Shown: one piece after another, positions 29,221-41,528 of the stretch
Layout: every line of letters begins with the position of its first letter
Position numbering within the stretch: position 1 is the stretch's first letter
NCBI GenBank assembly: GCA_949752745.1
Contig: OX457031.1
Span: forward strand, 7,291,328-7,355,327
DNA length: 64,000 nt
Source of the DNA: Protula sp. h YS-2021
Taxonomy: Eukaryota > Annelida > Polychaeta > Sabellida > Serpulidae
Direction: 5' to 3'
Notes under the pieces: model-generated
What the model saw: the letters and a program-made list of their open reading frames with translations, nothing else
What the model was told of the DNA's origin: nothing
The model's database searches: none
Made by a program: the position numbers and the translations under genes

Positions 29221-32197
29221 GATTCGACTGTTTGTAAACATTTAAAAGGTCAGACTCGAAATGAGTTAGCCACATAATGATCCGACTGTTTGTGAACATT
29301 CACAATCTCACACTTGAAATGCTTACCCGTATAATGTTCCGACTGTTTGTGAACATTCCAAAGCTCAGACTCGTAAGGCGTTACCCACATAACGATCGGA
29401 ATGTTTGTAAACATTCCAAAGCTCCAACCCGAAATCCTTTACCCACATAATGATCCGACGGTTTGTAAACATTCGAAACTCAGATTCGAAATGCGTTACC
29501 CACGTATTGTTCTGACTGTATGCAAACATTCCCAATCTCAGACGAGAATTGCATTACCCATATAATTATCCGACTGTTTGTAAAGATTCACAATCTCAGA
29601 CTTGAAATGCGTTACCCACATGATTCGACTTTGTAAACATTTCAAAGCTCAGACTCGAAATGCGTTATTCACATATTGATGGGACAGTTTGTAAATATTC
29701 TATAGCTCAGACTCGAATCGCGTTACCCACATAATGATCCGACTGTTTGTTAACATGCCAAAGCTAAGACTTGAAATGCGTTATTCACATATTGATGGGA
29801 CAGTTCGTATGTATTCCAAAGCTCAGACTCGAAACGCGTTACCCACATAATGATCCGACTGTTTGTAAATTGCAAAAGCTCAGACTCGAAATGCGTTATT
29901 CACATATTGATCGGACAGTTTGTAAATATTCCAAAGCTCAGACTCGAAACGCGTTACCCACATAATGATCCGAATGTGAATATTCCAAAACTCAGACTCG
30001 AAATGCGTTACCCACATAGTGATCGGACTATTCGTAATTATTCCAAAGCTCAGACTCGAAACGCGTTACCCACATAATGATCCGACTGTCTGTGAACATT
30101 CCAAAGCTTCGACTCGAAATGCGTTACACATATAATGATCCAACTTTTTGTAAACATTCCCAATCTCAGACTTGAAATACGTTACCCACATAATGATTCG
30201 ACTGTTTGTAAACATTTAAAAGGTCAGACTCGAAATGAGTTAGCCACATAATGATCCGACTGTTTGTGAACATTCACAATCTCACACTTGAAATGCTTAC
30301 CCGTATAATGTTCCGACTGTTTGTGAACATTCCAAAGCTCAGACTCGTAAGGCGTTACCCACATAACGATTGGAATGTTTGTAAACATTCCAAAGCTCCA
30401 ACCCGAAATCCTTTACCCACATAATGATCCGACGGTTTGTAAACATTCGAAACTCAGATTCGAAATGCGTTACCCACGTATTGTTCTGACTGTATGCAAA
30501 CATTCCCAATCTCAGACGAGAATTGAATTACCCATATAATTATCCGACTGTTTGTAAAGATTCACAATCTCAGACTTGAAATGCGTTACCCACATGATTC
30601 GACTTTGTAAACATTTCAAAGCTCAGACTCGAAATGCGTTATTCAGATATTGATGGGACAGTTTGTAAATATTCTATAGCTCAGACTCGAATCGCGTTAC
30701 CCACATAATGATCCGACTGTTTGTTTACATGCCAAAGCTAAGACTTGAAATGCGTTATTCACATATTGATGGGACAGTTCGTATGTATTCCAAAGCTCAG
30801 ACTCGAAACGCGTTACCCACATAATGATCCGACTGTTTGTAAATTGCAAAAGCTCAGACTCGAAATGCGTTATTCACATATTGATCGGACAGTTTGTAAA
30901 TATTCCAAAGCTCAGACTCGAAACGCGTTACCCACATAATGATCCGAATGTGAATATTCCAAAACTCAGACTCGAAATGCGTTACCCACATAGTGATCGG
31001 ACTATTCGTAATTATTCCAAAGCTCAGACTCGAAACGCGTTACCCACATAATGATCCGACTGTCTGTGAACATTCCAAAGCTTCGACTCGAAATGCGTTA
31101 CACACATAATGATCCAACTTTTTGTAAACATTCCCAATCTCAGACTTGAAATACGTTACCCACATAATGATTCGACTGTCTGTGAACATTTGAAAGGTCA
31201 GACTCGAAATGAGTTAGCCACATAATGATCCGACTGTTTGTGAACATTCACAATCTCACACTTGAAATGCTTACCCGTATAATGTTCCGACTGTTTGTGA
31301 ACATTCCAAAGCTCAGACTCGTAAGGCGTTACCCACATAACGATCGGAATGTTTGTAAACATTCCAAAGCTCCAACCCGAAATCCTTTACCCACATAATG
31401 ATCCGACGGTTTGTAAACATTCGAAACTCAGATTCGAAATGCGTTACCCACGTATTGTTCTGACTGTATGCAAACATTCCCAATCTCAGACGAGAATTGC
31501 ATTACCCATATAATTATCCGACTGTTTGTAAAGATTCACAATCTCAGACTTGAAATGCGTTACCCACATGATTCGACTGTTTGTAAACATTCCAAAGGTC
31601 AGACTCGAGATGCGTTATTCACATATTGATGGGATAGTTTGTAAATATTCAAAAGCTCAGACTCGAAACGCGTTACCCACATAATGACCCGAATGTGAAT
31701 ATTCCAAAACTCGGACTCGAAATGCGTTTCCCACATAGTGATCGAACTGTTCGCAAATATTCCAAAGCTCAGACTCGAAACGCGTTACCCACACAATGAT
31801 CCGACTGTTTGTGAACATTCCAAAGCTTCGACTCGAAATGCGTTACACACATAATGATCCGACGGTTTATAAACATTCGAAGCTCAGATTCGAAATGCGT
31901 TACCCACGTATTGTTCTGACTGTTTGTAAACATTCCCAATCTCAGACTCGAAATGTGTTCCAATATAATGATCCGATTTTTTGCAAACATTCCAAAGCTA
32001 ACACACGAAATCCTTTACTCACATAATGATCCGACGGTTTATGACCATTCGAAGCTCAGATTCGAAATGCGTTACCCTCATACTGTTCTGACTGTTTGCA
32101 AACATTCCAAAGCTCAGACTCGAAATGCGTTACTCACATATTGATGGGACAGTTTGTAAATATTCCAAAGCTCAGACTCGAAACGCGTTACCCACAT
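29221..32197. repeat. 2,977-bp higher-order repeat, copy 3
   Basis: This is the third copy. It ends at ACCCACAT (32,197), where copies 1 and 2 run on into GATTCGACTG and this one switches to AATGATCCGACTG. The block that follows matches positions after about 22,680 (offset 9,490), so the three-copy block sits between two pieces of an older arrangement. Confidence 0.9.
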
Positions 32198-34434
32198 AAT
32201 GATCCGACTGTTTGTGAACATTCCAAAGTTCCGACTCGAAATGCGTTACTCACATAATGCTCAAAATGCTTGTTAACATTCCCAATCTCAGACTCGAAAA
32301 ACGCTACCCGCATCATGATCAGACCGTTTGTAAACCATCCAAAGCTCAGATTTGAAATGCGTTAGCCATGTTATGATCCAGCTGTATGTGAACATTCTTA
32401 ACCTCCGACTCGAAATGCGCTACCCACATTATGATCCGACTGTTTGTGAACATTCCAAAGCTCCGACTCGAAATGCGTTACACACATAATGATTCGGCTG
32501 TTTGCCAACGTTCAAAAGGTCAGACTCGAAATGCGTTAGCCACATACTGATCGGACTGTTTGTAGACGCGTTACCCACATAATGATCCGACTGTTTGTGA
32601 ACATTCCAAAGCTCAGACTCGAAACGCGTTACCCACATAATGATCCGACTGTTTGTGAACATTCCAAAGCTTCGACTCGAAATGCGTTACACACATAATG
32701 ATCCAACTTTTTGTAAACATTCCCAATCTCAGACTTGAAATACGTTACCCACATAATGATTCGACTGTTTGTAAACATTTAAAAGGTCAGACTCGAAATG
32801 AGTTAGCCACATAATGATCCGACTGTTTGTGAACATTCACAATCTCACACTTGAAATGCTTACCCGTATAATGTTCCGACTGTTTGTGAATATTCCAAAG
32901 CTCAGACTCGTAAGGCGTTACCCACATAACGATTGGAATGTTTGTAAACATTCCAAAGCTCCAACCCGAAATCCTTTACCCACATAATGATCCGACGGTT
33001 TGTAAACATTCGAAACTCAGATTCGAAATGCGTTAACCACGTATTGTTCTGACTGTATGCAAACATTCCCAATCTCAGACGAGAATTGCATTACCCATAT
33101 AATTATCCGACTGTTTGTAAAGATTCACAATCTCAGACTTGAAATGCGTTACCCACATGATTCGACTGTTTGTAAACATTTCAAAGCTCAGACTCGAAAT
33201 GCGTTATTCACATATTGATGGGACAGTTCGTAAATATTCCAAAGCTCAGACTCGAAACGCGTTACCCACATAATGATCCGACTGTTTGTAAACATTCCAA
33301 AGTTCAGGCTCGAGATGCGTTATTCACATATTGATGGGATAGTTTGTAAACATTCAAAAGCTCAGACTCGAAACGCGTTACCCACATAATGACCCGAATG
33401 TGAATATTCCAAAACTCGGACTCGAAATGCGTTTCCCACATAGTGATCGAACTGTTCGTAAATATTCCAAAGCTCAGACTCGAAACGCGTTACCCACACA
33501 ATGATCCGACTGTTTGTGAACATTCCAAAGCTTCGACTCGAAATGCGTTACACACATAATGAACCGACGGTTTATAAACATTCGAAGCTCAGATTCGAAA
33601 TGCGTTACCCACGTATTGTTCTGACTGTTTGTAAACATTCCCAATCTCAGACTCGAAATGTGTTCCAATATAATGATCCGATTTTTTGCAAACATTCCAA
33701 AGCTAACACACGAAATCCTTTACTCACATAATGATCCGACGGTTTATGACCATTCGAAGCTCAGATTCGAAATGCGTTACCCTCATACTGTTCTGACTGT
33801 TTGCAAACATTCCAAAGCTCAGACTCGAAATGCGTTACTCACATATTGATGGGACAGTTTGTAAATATTCCAAAGCTCAGACTCGAAACGCGTTACCCAC
33901 ATAATGATCCGACTGTTTGTGAACATTCCAAAGTTCCGACTCGAAATGCGTTACTCACATAATGCTCAAAATGCTTGTTAACATTCCCAATCTCAGACTC
34001 GAAAAACGCTACCCGCATCATGATCAGACCGTTTGTAAACCATCCAAAGCTCAGATTTGAAATGCGTTAGCCATGTTATGATCCAGCTGTATGTGAACAT
34101 TCTTAACCTCCGACTCGAAATGCGCTACCCACATTATGATCCGACTGTTTGTGAACATTCCAAAGCTCCGACTCGAAATGCGTTACACACATAATGATTT
34201 GACTGTTTGCCAACGCTCAAAAGGTCAGACTCGAAATGCGTTAGCCACATACTGATCGGACTGTTTGTAGACGCGTTACCCACATAATGATACGACTGTT
34301 TGTGAACATTCCAAAGCTCAGACTCGAAATTCGTTATTCACATATTGATGGGACAGTTTGTAATATTCCAAAGCTCAGACTCGAAACGCGTTAAACACAT
34401 AATGATCCGACTGTTTGCGAACATTTCAAAGCTC
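31872..34434. repeat. 2,563-bp direct repeat (3,062-bp spacing), copy 1
   Basis: It matches 34,937-37,496 at a constant offset of 3,062 bp. The match begins at AACATTCGAAGCTCAG and ends at the GCTC of position 34,434. It overlaps the tail of the third 2,977-bp copy, so two nested duplication events of different length share this sequence. Confidence 0.9.
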
Positions 34435-34933
34435 AGACTCGTAAGGCGTTACCCACATAACGATCGGAATGTTTGTAAACATTCCAAAGCTCCAACCCGA
34501 AATCCTTTACCCACATAATGATCCGACGGTTTGTAAACATTCGAAACTCAGATTCGAAATGCGTTACCCACGTATTGTTCTGACTGTATGCAAACATTCC
34601 CAATCTCAGACGAGAATTGCATTACCCATATAATTATCCGACTGTTTGTAAAGATTCACAATCTCAGACTTGAAATGCGTTACCCACATGATTCGACTGT
34701 TTGTAAACATTCCAAAGGTCAGACTCGAGATGCGTTATTCACATATTGATGGGATAGTTTGTAAATATTCAAAAGCTCAGACTCGAAACGCGTTACCCAC
34801 ATAATGACCCGAATGTGAATATTCCAAAACTCGGACTCGAAATGCGTTTCCCACATAGTGATCGAACTGTTCGCAAATATTCCAAAGCTCAGACTCGAAA
34901 CGCGTTACCCACACAATGATCCGACTGTTTGTG

Positions 34934-37496
34934 AACATTCGAAGCTCAGATTCGAAATGCGTTACCCACGTATTGTTCTGACTGTTTGTAAACATTCCCA
35001 ATCTCAGACTCGAAATGTGTTCCAATATAATGATCCGATTTTTTGCAAACATTCCAAAGCTAACACACGAAATCCTTTACTCACATAATGATCCGACGGT
35101 TTATGACCATTCGAAGCTCAGATTCGAAATGCGTTACCCTCATACTGTTCTGACTGTTTGCAAACATTCCAAAGCTCAGACTCGAAATGCGTTACTCACA
35201 TATTGATGGGACAGTTTGTAAATATTCCAAAGCTCAGACTCGAAACGCGTTACCCACATAATGATCCGACTGTTTGTGAACATTCCAAAGTTCCGACTCG
35301 AAATGCGTTACTCACATAATGCTCAAAATGCTTGTTAACATTCCCAATCTCAGACTCGAAAAACGCTACCCGCATCATGATCAGACCGTTTGTAAACCAT
35401 CCAAAGCTCAGATTTGAAATGCGTTAGCCATGTTATGATCCAGCTGTATGTGAACATTCTTAACCTCCGACTCGAAATGCGCTACCCACATTATGATCCG
35501 ACTGTTTGTGAACATTCCAAAGCTCCGACTCGAAATGCGTTACACACATAATGATTCGGCTGTTTGCCAACGTTCAAAAGGTCAGACTCGAAATGCGTTA
35601 GCCACATACTGATCGGACTGTTTGTAGACGCGTTACCCACATAATGATCCGACTGTTTGTGAACATTCCAAAGCTCAGACTCGAAACGCGTTACCCACAT
35701 AATGATCCGACTGTTTGTGAACATTCCAAAGCTTCGACTCGAAATGCGTTACACACATAATGATCCAACTTTTTGTAAACATTCCCAATCTCAGACTTGA
35801 AATACGTTACCCACATAATGATTCGACTGTTTGTAAACATTTAAAAGGTCAGACTCGAAATGAGTTAGCCACATAATGATCCGACTGTTTGTGAACATTC
35901 ACAATCTCACACTTGAAATGCTTACCCGTATAATGTTCCGACTGTTTGTGAATATTCCAAAGCTCAGACTCGTAAGGCGTTACCCACATAACGATTGGAA
36001 TGTTTGTAAACATTCCAAAGCTCCAACCCGAAATCCTTTACCCACATAATGATCCGACGGTTTGTAAACATTCGAAACTCAGATTCGAAATGCGTTAACC
36101 ACGTATTGTTCTGACTGTATGCAAACATTCCCAATCTCAGACGAGAATTGCATTACCCATATAATTATCCGACTGTTTGTAAAGATTCACAATCTCAGAC
36201 TTGAAATGCGTTACCCACATGATTCGACTGTTTGTAAACATTTCAAAGCTCAGACTCGAAATGCGTTATTCACATATTGATGGGACAGTTCGTAAATATT
36301 CCAAAGCTCAGACTCGAAACGCGTTACCCACATAATGATCCGACTGTTTGTAAACATTCCAAAGTTCAGGCTCGAGATGCGTTATTCACATATTGATGGG
36401 ATAGTTTGTAAACATTCAAAAGCTCAGACTCGAAACGCGTTACCCACATAATGACCCGAATGTGAATATTCCAAAACTCGGACTCGAAATGCGTTTCCCA
36501 CATAGTGATCGAACTGTTCGTAAATATTCCAAAGCTCAGACTCGAAACGCGTTACCCACACAATGATCCGACTGTTTGTGAACATTCCAAAGCTTCGACT
36601 CGAAATGCGTTACACACATAATGAACCGACGGTTTATAAACATTCGAAGCTCAGATTCGAAATGCGTTACCCACGTATTGTTCTGACTGTTTGTAAACAT
36701 TCCCAATCTCAGACTCGAAATGTGTTCCAATATAATGATCCGATTTTTTGCAAACATTCCAAAGCTAACACACGAAATCCTTTACTCACATAATGATCCG
36801 ACGGTTTATGACCATTCGAAGCTCAGATTCGAAATGCGTTACCCTCATACTGTTCTGACTGTTTGCAAACATTCCAAAGCTCAGACTCGAAATGCGTTAC
36901 TCACATATTGATGGGACAGTTTGTAAATATTCCAAAGCTCAGACTCGAAACGCGTTACCCACATAATGATCCGACTGTTTGTGAACATTCCAAAGTTCCG
37001 ACTCGAAATGCGTTACTCACATAATGCTCAAAATGCTTGTTAACATTCCCAATCTCAGACTCGAAAAACGCTACCCGCATCATGATCAGACCGTTTGTAA
37101 ACCATCCAAAGCTCAGATTTGAAATGCGTTAGCCATGTTATGATCCAGCTGTATGTGAACATTCTTAACCTCCGACTCGAAATGCGCTACCCACATTATG
37201 ATCCGACTGTTTGTGAACATTCCAAAGCTCCGACTCGAAATGCGTTACACACATAATGATTTGACTGTTTGCCAACGCTCAAAAGGTCAGACTCGAAATG
37301 CGTTAGCCACATACTGATCGGACTGTTTGTAGACGCGTTACCCACATAATGATACGACTGTTTGTGAACATTCCAAAGCTCAGACTCGAAATTCGTTATT
37401 CACATATTGATGGGACAGTTTGTAATATTCCAAAGCTCAGACTCGAAACGCGTTAAACACATAATGATCCGACTGTTTGCGAACATTTCAAAGCTC
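34934..37496. repeat. 2,563-bp direct repeat (3,062-bp spacing), copy 2
   Basis: This is the second copy of 31,872-34,434. The 500 bp between the copies (34,435-34,933) resembles the block at about 31,314-31,810. After 37,496 the two copies diverge: GCTCCGACTCG here and GCTCAGACTCG there. Confidence 0.9.
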
Positions 37497-38027
37497 CGAC
37501 TCGAAATGCGTTACTCAAGTAGTGCTCCAAATGCTTGTTAACATTCCCAATCTCAGACTCGAAAAACGCTACCCGCATCATGATCAGACCGTTTGTAAAC
37601 CTTCCAAAGCTCAGATTCGAAATGCGTTACCCACATTATGATCGGAATGTTTGTAAACATTCCAAAGATCCAACTCAAAATCCTTTACCAACATAATGAT
37701 CCGACGGTTTGTAAAAATTCGAAGCTCAAGATTCGAAATGCATTACCCACGTATTGTTCTGACTGTTTGTAAACATTCCAAAGCTCAGGCTCGAAATTCG
37801 TTATTCACATATTGATGGGACAGTTTGTAAATATTCCAAAGCTCAGACTCGAAACGCGTTTCCCACATAGTGATCGGACTGTTTGTAAATATTCCAAAGC
37901 TCAGACTAGAAACGCGTTACCCACATAATGATGAAACTGTTTGTGAAAATTCCAAAGCTCAGACTCGAAATACGCTACCCGCATAATGGTTCAATTGTTT
38001 GTAAACATTCCCAATCTCAGACTCGAT

Positions 38028-38820
38028 ATGTGTTCCAATATAATGATCCGATTTTTTGCAAACATTCCAAAGCTAACACACGAAATCCTTTACTCACATA
38101 ATGATCCGACGGTTTATGACCATTCGAAGCTCAGATTCGAAATGCGTTACCCTCATACTGTTCTGACTGTTTGCAAACATTCCAAAGCTCAGACTCGAAA
38201 TGCGTTACTCACATATTGATGGGACAGTTTGTAAATATTCCAAAGCTCAGACTCGAAACGCGTTACCCACATAATGATCCGACTGTTTGTGAACATTCCA
38301 AAGTTCCGACTCGAAATGCGTTACTCACATAATGCCCAAAATGCTTGTTAACATTCCCAATCTCAGACTCGAAAAACGCTACCCGCATCATGATCAGACC
38401 GTTTGTAAACCATCCAAAGCTCAGATTTGAAATGCGTTAGCCATGTTATGATCCAGCTGTATGTGAACATTCTTAACCTCCGACTCGAAATGCGCTACCC
38501 ACATTATGATCCGACTGTTTGTGAACATTCCAAAGCTCCGACTCGGAATGCGTTACACACATAATGATTTGACTGTTTGCCAACGCTCAAAAGGTCAGAC
38601 TCGAAATGCGTTAGCCACATACTGATCGGACTGTTTGTAGACGCGTTACCCACATAATGATACGACTGTTTGTAAACATTCCAAAGCTCAGACTCGAAAT
38701 TCGTTATTCACATATTGATGGGAAAGTTTGTAATATTCCAAAGCTCAGACTCGAAACGCGTTAAACACATAATGATCCGACTGTTTGCGAACATTTCAAA
38801 GCTCCGACTCGAAATGCGTT
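38028..38820. repeat. Partial further copy of the 3,062-bp block
   Basis: It matches 36,720-37,512 at an offset of 1,308 bp, starting at ATGTGTTCCAATATAATG. A few substitutions separate the copies, such as CTCGATATG before the start. The duplication process therefore reached the right part of the array as well. Confidence 0.8.
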
Positions 38821-39479
38821 ACCTACATAGTGATCGGACTGTTTGTAAATATTCCAAGGCTCAGACTCGAAATCCGTAACCCACATAATGATCCGACTGT
38901 TTGTGAACATTCCAAAGTTCCGACTCGAAATGCGTTACTCACATAATGCTCAAAATGCTTGTTAACATTCCCAATCTCAGACTCGAAAAACGCTACCCGC
39001 ATCATGATCAGACCGTTTGTAAACCTTCCAAAGCTCAGATTCGAAATGCATTACCCACATTATGATCGGAATGTTTGTAAACATTCCAAAGATCCAACTC
39101 AAAATCCTTTACCAACATAATGATCCGACGGTTTGAAAAAATTCGAAGCTCAAGATTCGAAATGCATTACCCACGTATTGTTCTGACTGTTTGTAAACAT
39201 TCCAAAGCTCAGGCTCGAAATTCGTTATTCACATATTGATGGGACAGTTTGTAAATATTCCAAAGCTCAGACTCGAAACGCGTTTCCCACATAGTGATCG
39301 GACTGATCGTAAATATTCCAAAGCTCAGACTCGAAATGCGCTACTCACGTAATGCTCCAACTGTTTGTAAACATTCTCAATCTCAGACTCGAAAAACGCT
39401 ACCAGTATCATGATCAGACTGTTTGTAAACCTTAAAAAGCTCAGATTCGAAATGCGTTAGCCACATTATGATCCAGCTG

Positions 39480-40234
39480 TTTGTAAACATTCCAAAGCTC
39501 CGAGTCGAAATACGCTACCCACATAATGATCCGACTGCTTGTAAACCTTCCAAAGCTCAGATTCAAAATGCGCTACCCACGTAATGATCCGACTGTTTGC
39601 AAACATTGCAAAGCTCAGACTCGAAATGCGTTACCCGCACAATGATCCGACTGTTTGTAAACATTCCAAAGCTCAGACTTAAAATCTGTTACCCACATAA
39701 TGATCCGACTGTTTGTAAAAATTCCAAAACTCAGACTCGAAATGGGTTACCCACATAATGATCCGACTGTTTGTAAACATTCCAAAGCTCAGACTTGGAA
39801 TGCTTTACCCACATAGTGATCGGACTGTTTGTAAATATTCCAAAGCTCAGACTCGAAACGCGTTACCCACATAATGATCCGACTGTTTGTAAACATTCCA
39901 AAGCTCAGATTCGAAATGCGCTACCCACGTAATGATCCGACTGTTTGCAAACATTGCAAAGCTCAGACTCGAAATGCGTTACCCACATAATGATCCGACT
40001 GTTTGTAAAAATTCCCAATCTCAGACTCGAAATACGCTACCCGGATAATAATCGGACTGTTTGTAAACGTTCCAAAGCTCAGATTCGAAATGCGCTACCA
40101 ACGTAATGATCCGACTGTTTGCAAACATTGCATAGCTCAGACTCGAAATGCGTTACCCACATAATGATCCGACTGTTTGTAAACATTCCAAAGCTCAGAC
40201 TTGAAATCCGTTTCCCACATAATGATCCGACTGT
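39480..40234. repeat. Right edge of satellite A, simple monomers
   Basis: The last dozen or so units are close to one plain version of the unit (ACATAATGATCCGACTG and TTTGTAAACATTCC) without the ordered variants seen inside. The last unit stops within CCGACTGTCTG at about 40,234, and the following sequence has no trace of the repeat. Confidence 0.8.
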
Positions 40235-40571
40235 CTGACGATATATTTGTGCAATCTCACTGAATTTTCAAGCACTCCAAAGTACGTTAAATTTATTTCC
40301 AAAATCTTTGTGCTGCACTAACTTTTTGAAATATCTGCTTTTAAATTACACACCCCTGGTTTGTAGAATTTATCATTTGTCATTGGAATTCTGTTGTTTT
40401 TGTATCTTGCAGTTTACTCTTTTTTGCCAACACTCTGTCTAAACCCCTGGGCTACCCACCCATCTCTCTTCATTGTCCAGCCATACTCCCACAAAAATTA
40501 ATAATCTTTGCTACAAGATAAGAAAGAAATGGATGACATTTTTGGGTGGGCGAGGTAGGGTTGGAGAGTGT

Positions 40572-40593
40572 CCCCCCCCCCCCCAAAAAAAAG
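40572..40593. repeat. Homopolymer C/A tract
   Basis: Thirteen C followed by nine A. Confidence 0.95.
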
Positions 40594-40910
40594 TTTTAAT
40601 AGATATGACAGGTTTTTGAATTGAACTCACAGCGGTGCTTTCACTCGTTCATTTTTAGCATAATCAAAATGATTTTTATGGACTGTTGCGCTGTTTTAGG
40701 GTTGGAATTTTTGGGCCCCCTGTTTAGACGAGTGTATGTTTATTTTTTTTAGAATAGTCCAGTTCAATTCCCACAGGTCATATGCAGCTATGAATGCTAA
40801 ACCATTTAATATAATTGAACTGCCGGAAAAATTCTGAAAAGTTTCACTTGGAAGTGATACTGATGCCAGGAAATAACCACTCGGTGCTTTACAGCACACA
40901 TGCGACGACC

Positions 40911-40943
40911 CCTCTCCCCACCCCCCCCCCCCCCCCCGGCCCC
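40911..40943. repeat. Poly-C tract
   Basis: A C run of 17 at 40,921-40,937 lies within a longer C-rich stretch. Length in a raw assembly may be unreliable. Confidence 0.9.
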
Positions 40944-41196
40944 AATCACCCTATATTCTGTCAGGAATATTAATCAATTAAAAAAACACTTTAATTAATT
41001 TGATTAATTTTTATTTACTTGTTCACAATGTTTACACCAGCATCATACAGCTCTCCGCTCATCACTGTAATAAGGTTCCTTCAATATAGAACTTAACACC
41101 AAATAAAAAGTTTTGACGCCACTGCACCCTTTCCCGTAGCAATGCATGCCTCGCGCTATTTTTATTTGCCCCAGCATTTTCCTCACATGCGTCAGT

Positions 41197-41336
41197 CACG
41201 TGAACGCCACAGCACAACATGATGTCACGAGACCAAGAGAGTCACGTGTTGTAAGCAAAGAATGCAAACAAAAAACACCCTATAATAAAACACTGCGCAA
41301 ACAAACCAACTACGGTGGATTTTCATTTAACACGTG
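41197..41336. promoter_or_regulatory. Cluster of three CACGTG E-box palindromes
   Basis: CACGTG occurs at 41,197-41,202, 41,243-41,248 and 41,331-41,336. The first two read TCACGTG, the form bound by USF/MITF/Max-type bHLH proteins. No gene is visible beside it. A 68-codon open frame covers the same stretch but resembles no protein I know. Regulatory function is only a possibility. Confidence 0.25.
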
Positions 41337-41377
41337 GTTTTATCGATATTGAGTTGAGGACTTGTCAAGAACCGAGC

Positions 41378-41416
41378 CACATCGACACTCCGTCACATCG
41401 ACACTGTCACATCGAC
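41378..41416. repeat. Short tandem repeat CACATCGACACT
   Basis: Three close copies start at 41,378, 41,394 and 41,408; the last ends in CGACGG. Confidence 0.85.
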
Positions 41417-41528
41417 GGCTCACAACGCCCCGACTGTATTGTAGATGTACCGAAGCCGCACCATAAACAACTAGAGCAGTGTGCATAGCCAACATATTCC
41501 CCACAGGCCCCCATCAGTTAAACACGGC

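Larger units (their letters stand above)
1..40234. repeat. Satellite A: ~58-bp tandem repeat array with higher-order structure
   Basis: The whole stretch is made of one unit of about 58 bp, recognisable by the blocks ACATAATGATCCGACTG, TTTGTAAACATTCC (or TTTGTGAACATTCC) and CTCAGACTCGAAATGCGTT. About 690-700 units fit; this is an estimate from length. Variant units recur in fixed order: CATATTGATGGGACAGTT, CATAACGATCGGAATGTT, CGTATTGTTCTGACTGTATG, and shortened units such as CCGAATGTGAATATTCC, which lacks 4 bp. Because 58 is not a multiple of 3, the frame changes at every unit and TAATGA stops recur. The short open frames here are therefore not genes. The array continues past the left edge and stops sharply at about 40,234. 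Its function is unknown; a centromeric or other heterochromatic satellite is plausible but not shown by sequence. Confidence 0.97.
40235..41145. other. Low-copy sequence with no gene seen
   Basis: This AT-rich stretch to the right of the satellite contains a C13-A9 run at 40,572-40,593 and a C-rich run at 40,911-40,943. A pyrimidine tract followed by TATCTTGCAG near 40,411 looks like a splice acceptor. It is followed by only about 36 open codons with no recognisable protein. I see no conserved domain on either strand. Confidence 0.6.

Noticed and set aside
1..40234. Dozens of open frames of 60-112 codons with recurring IPKLRLEMRY-like sequence
   Set aside because: They repeat with the 58-bp satellite, appear in different frames of the same unit and on both strands, and have no start context, splice structure or protein family resemblance.
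1..40234. CRISPR-like alternation of repeats and spacers
   Set aside because: The whole unit is repeated, with no unique spacers between constant repeats, and the surroundings are eukaryotic transposons.
1..40234. CENP-B box in the satellite A unit
   Set aside because: The only candidate, TTTCGAGTCTGAGCTTTGG on the minus strand, lacks the CGGG end required by the box.
40384..40535. Possible exon after a splice-acceptor-like TATCTTGCAG
   Set aside because: Only about 36 codons stay open, with no protein similarity I can recognise and no partner exon.
41103..41108. AATAAA as a polyadenylation signal
   Set aside because: There is no coding region in front of it, and the hexamer is common in AT-rich sequence.
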